A DNA stretch of 64,000 nt from Synechococcus sp. GreenBA-s. Lineage in GTDB: Bacteria; Cyanobacteriota; Cyanobacteriia; PCC-6307; Cyanobiaceae. The stretch covers positions 124,001 to 188,000 of the forward strand of contig NZ_JAGQBX010000001.1 of assembly GCF_024345855.1 (NCBI RefSeq). Direction: 5' to 3'. The notes beneath the pieces were generated by a model. The model was not told the DNA's origin. It made no database searches and saw only the letters and a program-made list of their open reading frames with translations. The translations under genes were made by a program, and so were the position numbers. Numbering within the stretch: the first letter of the stretch is position 1; each line of letters opens with the position of its first letter. Positions 61,429 through 64,000 of the stretch are shown piece by piece.

Positions 61429-62417
61429 GGGTAGGGCTCCACCGCCACCACGGCGTCCAGGTTCAGGGGCCCGTGGATGTGGGGAAACAGGGCGTGGCCG
61501 CCCGGAGCACACTCCAGGGCCAGGGGTGCGCTGAGCCTGGCCGGATCGATCTCCAGCCGCCGCAACGGCGGCGCCCCCGCGAAGAAGCGGGCGTGGGTGG
61601 CCGCCAGCTGGTGCTCGAAGCTGGCGTGGATGTAGCCCACGTCCTCCAGGCTCTGTCCCCGGGTGGAGCGCCGGTAGCTGCCGTCACGCCTGGCCTGCTC
61701 CCACTCGCTGGCCAGGGCCAGGTGATGCAGCCGGCGATGGGGCGGGAACAGGCCCTGGGGATCCCCCGGCCGCCACGGGGCCACGGGGGCCAGGGCCGCC
61801 GCCAGCGCGGGACTGGCCAGGAAGCGCCCCAGCCAGGCCTGCAGCGGGGCGAGCTCCTCCAGGCCATCAAACCAGGCCGGATCGGCCAGGCGGAACTGGC
61901 GCACGAACGGCAGCACGGCGACGTCGGCCAGGGAGGGCCGCTCCCCCAGCAGCCAGCCACCGGCCTTCAGCAGCCCGTTCCACTCCCGCAGGATCGCCAG
62001 ACCCTCCTGCCTGTGCTGCCGAGGGTCGTGATCCGGATAGCGACTGGCGTACTTGTAGCGGTCGAGGTGGGTCTTGAACGGTCCGTCGTTGCGGGCGATC
62101 AGGTCGGCGATGCGCTGGCGCTCGGCAGGCGCCGTCGCCTCCGGGCCCCGGCGGAGCCAGTCGCCCGGATCGTGCTGGGCCAGGGCCCAGGCCATCACCG
62201 CCAGGCTCTCCTCCAGCACGCGGCCATCGGGGTGCACCAGCACGGGCACGGTGCCCTTGGGGGAGGCGGCCACCAGGTCCGTGGGCTTGGCCTTGAGGTC
62301 CACCTCCCGCAGCGCCACCAGCAGCCCTGAGGCATCGATCGCCAGGCGGGCGCGGATGGCGTAGGGGCAGCGCCGGAAGCTGTAGAGGATCGGCAGCGCC
62401 CCGGTGCGGTTGGTCAC
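61425..62417 (-). CDS. Glutathione S-transferase fused to DUF952
   Basis: 330 aa. Residues 8-215 are a glutathione S-transferase: ILYSFRRCPYAIRARLAID (Cys17), GTVPVLVHPDGRVLEESLAVMAWAL and a helical domain ending SLADVAVLPFVRQF. Residues about 228-330 (LHHLALASEWEQARRDGSYRRST, DVGYIHASFEHQLAATHARFFAG, LRRLEIDPARL, ALFPHIHGPLNLDAVVAVEPY) form a DUF952 domain. No stop or low-complexity break separates them, so it is a genuine fusion. Overlaps both neighbours by 4 bp. Confidence 0.87.
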   Translation of the reverse strand: MTNRTGALPILYSFRRCPYAIRARLAIDASGLLVALREVDLKAKPTDLVAASPKGTVPVLVHPDGRVLEESLAVMAWALAQHDPGDWLRRGPEATAPAERQRIADLIARNDGPFKTHLDRYKYASRYPDHDPRQHRQEGLAILREWNGLLKAGGWLLGERPSLADVAVLPFVRQFRLADPAWFDGLEELAPLQAWLGRFLASPALAAALAPVAPWRPGDPQGLFPPHRRLHHLALASEWEQARRDGSYRRSTRGQSLEDVGYIHASFEHQLAATHARFFAGAPPLRRLEIDPARLSAPLALECAPGGHALFPHIHGPLNLDAVVAVEPYP

Positions 62418-63367
62418 GGCTGGTGGCCTCCCCCCGCCACAGCCGCCCGCGCCACCCCGATGGGACCATCCCCGCCGGTGTCGGTCCGCTCCATCTGCCT
62501 CTGGCGCTCGGCGAAGCGCTCCCGATCGGCGTCACTGAACCGCTCGATGCAGTGGCGACAGCTCACCCCCTCCCGGTAGCTGGGCAGGGCCTGATCGGCA
62601 GGCGAGAGGGGCAGGCCGCAGGCATGGCAGAGGCTGTAGCTCCCGGGTTCCAACCGGTGGTTCACACTCACGCGCCGGTCGAACACGTAGCACTCACCAC
62701 GCCAGCTGCTGCCCTGCTCCGGCACCTCCTCCAGGTACTTGAGGATCCCGCCCTGGAGGTGATGCACCCCGGCGAAGCCCTGCTGCTGCAGGTAGGAGGT
62801 GGCCTTCTCACAGCGGATGCCGCCCGTGCAGAACATGGCGATCGCCCTGGGCCGCCGCTGCTCCACCAGGGGACGCAGCTCCCGCTCCACCCAGGCGGGG
62901 AACTCCCGGAAGCTGGCGGTGCCCGGATCGAGGGCGCCCTCGAAGCTGCCGATCGCCACCTCGTAGGCGTTGCGGGTGTCGATCAGCAGGGTGTCCGGAT
63001 CGCGGATCAGCGCATCCCAGTGCTCGGGGGCCACGTAGGTGCCCACCTGGTCGGCCGGCTTCACCGTGGGGCAGCCCATGGTCACGATCTCGCGCTTGAG
63101 CCGCACCTTGAGCCGCTGGAACACCGGCTGCGGCGCCCAGCTGAGCTTGGCCTCCAGGCCCGCCAGGGCCGGCAGGGCCCGCAGCCGCGCCAGCACCCGC
63201 TCCACCCCGGCCGTCGGCCCGCTGATGGTGCCGTTCACCCCCTCCTCCGCCAGCAGGATCGTGCCTCGCACACTCCCCTGCTCCGCCAACGCCTTGAGCT
63301 CGGCCTGCAGCGCCGGCAGGCCGTCCATCGCCGCGAAGCCGTAGAAGGCCGCCACCTGCACGGTCAT
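62414..63367 (-). CDS. trhO: tRNA uridine(34) hydroxylase TrhO (rhodanese)
   Basis: 317 aa. AAFYGFAAMDGLPALQAEL, LLAEEGVNGTISG, DTRNAYEVAIGSFEGAL and the rhodanese active site FCTGGIRCEKATSYL, with a C-terminal Cys-rich part (CHACGLPLSPAD, GVSCRHCIERF), identify TrhO/YceA. It makes 5-hydroxyuridine at tRNA position 34 using oxygen. It starts 7 bp after bioB ends. Confidence 0.94.
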   Translation of the reverse strand: MTVQVAAFYGFAAMDGLPALQAELKALAEQGSVRGTILLAEEGVNGTISGPTAGVERVLARLRALPALAGLEAKLSWAPQPVFQRLKVRLKREIVTMGCPTVKPADQVGTYVAPEHWDALIRDPDTLLIDTRNAYEVAIGSFEGALDPGTASFREFPAWVERELRPLVEQRRPRAIAMFCTGGIRCEKATSYLQQQGFAGVHHLQGGILKYLEEVPEQGSSWRGECYVFDRRVSVNHRLEPGSYSLCHACGLPLSPADQALPSYREGVSCRHCIERFSDADRERFAERQRQMERTDTGGDGPIGVARAAVAGGGHQP

Positions 63368-63374
63368 GGCCGAC

Positions 63375-64000
63375 TCAGCTGCAGGGATCGAGCCAGGGGT
63401 TGACGCCCGCCGCCGCCAGCAGCTCGCGGTCGGCCTCCACGGCGGGGTTGCCCGTGGTGAGCAGGGTGTCGCCGTAGAAGATCGAATCGGCGCCCGCCAG
63501 CAGGCAGAGCACCTGGCCCTCGCGGCCCATGGTTTCGCGGCCGGCGCTGAGGCGTACCCGGCTGTGGGGCATCAGGATCCGGGCCACGGCCACCATCCGC
63601 ACCAGCTCCAGGGGATCCACCGGCGGCTGGTTCTCCAGCGGCGTGCCCTCCACCGCCACCAGGGCATTGATCGGCACGCTCTCGGGGTGGGGGTTGAGGC
63701 CGGCCAGCACCTGCAGCAGCGAGGCCCGATCCGTGGTGCTCTCGCCCATGCCGATGATGCCGCCGCAGCACATCGAGATGCCCGCCTGCCGCACCCGCGC
63801 CAGGGTTTCGAGCCGCTCCTGGTAGGTACGGGTGCTGATGATCCGGTCGTAGTGCTCGGGGCTGGTGTCGAGGTTGTGGTTGTAGGAGGTGAGGCCGGCC
63901 TCCGCCAGCCGCGCCGCCTGGCTGTCGGTGAGCATGCCAGCGGTCACGCAGGCCTCCAGCCCCAGCTCCCGCACGCCGCGCACCATCGCGAGCATCGCCT
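63375..64000 (-). CDS. bioB: Biotin synthase BioB (5' end outside window)
   Basis: The C-terminal ~208 residues, running off the right edge. [82 protein letters not shown] and [31 protein letters not shown] (in pieces) are BioB signatures; the radical-SAM CxxxCxxC motif is beyond the window. It inserts sulfur into dethiobiotin. Confidence 0.95.
   Translation of the reverse strand, partial: AMLAMVRGVRELGLEACVTAGMLTDSQAARLAEAGLTSYNHNLDTSPEHYDRIISTRTYQERLETLARVRQAGISMCCGGIIGMGESTTDRASLLQVLAGLNPHPESVPINALVAVEGTPLENQPPVDPLELVRMVAVARILMPHSRVRLSAGRETMGREGQVLCLLAGADSIFYGDTLLTTGNPAVEADRELLAAAGVNPWLDPCS

Overview
This window is chromosomal DNA from a high-G+C picocyanobacterium of the Synechococcus/Cyanobium type. 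The evidence is gene content: psbY, a CyanoP (PsbP-like) lipoprotein, carotenoid isomerase crtISO, ycf54, TrmFO, and several small families largely confined to cyanobacteria (DUF3122, DUF1651, DUF6761, DUF6737). Assignment below genus level is not possible from this stretch. Genes are densely packed, and many start and stop codons overlap.

Region A (about 0.6-21.5 kb) is an accessory region ending at a tRNA-Lys(TTT) gene. A 461-aa tyrosine recombinase lies beside the 3' end of the tRNA, preceded by two small paralogous HTH (excisionase-like) genes. To the left are a TacA/TacT toxin-antitoxin pair; a tightly coupled three-gene replication module (HTH initiator-like protein, DnaB-like helicase, DnaG-like primase); two atypical sigma-70 proteins; a LuxR-type regulator; a large metallophosphoesterase; small unknown proteins; a secreted nuclease with an Excalibur domain; and DUF1651 and DUF4236 proteins. 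No capsid, terminase or conjugation genes are visible. Embedded at about 9.8-13.5 kb is an AT-richer block of cargo genes (zinc-ribbon/HEXXH membrane protein, LRAT-like protein, DUF6994 protein, SAM methyltransferase). It holds one well-formed integron attC site and two further core-like sequences. The whole resembles an integrated self-replicating element (tycheposon- or satellite-like) that has picked up integron cassettes.

Region B (21.7-33.7 kb) is housekeeping: gamma-carbonic-anhydrase-like protein, psbY, trmFO, crtISO, a glutamate decarboxylase-MarC pair, a response regulator without its phosphorylatable aspartate, monothiol glutaredoxin with BolA, plsC, pdxJ and ycf54.

Region C (33.9-43.6 kb) is a metallophosphatase followed by a complete recC-recB-recD operon with overlapping junctions. 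Region D (43.6-53.8 kb) holds a cupin, a DEAD-box RNA helicase, a glycine-rich RRM protein, an ABC exporter, an LCP-family protein, MgtC and two tandem FUSC-like membrane proteins.

Region E (53.7-64 kb) holds a HlyD-type adaptor divergent from a TolC-type channel, an FAD oxidoreductase, CyanoP, recR (no normal start codon), lipA, and a minus-strand operon of bioB (cut by the window end), trhO, a GST-DUF952 fusion and a GNAT-like gene.
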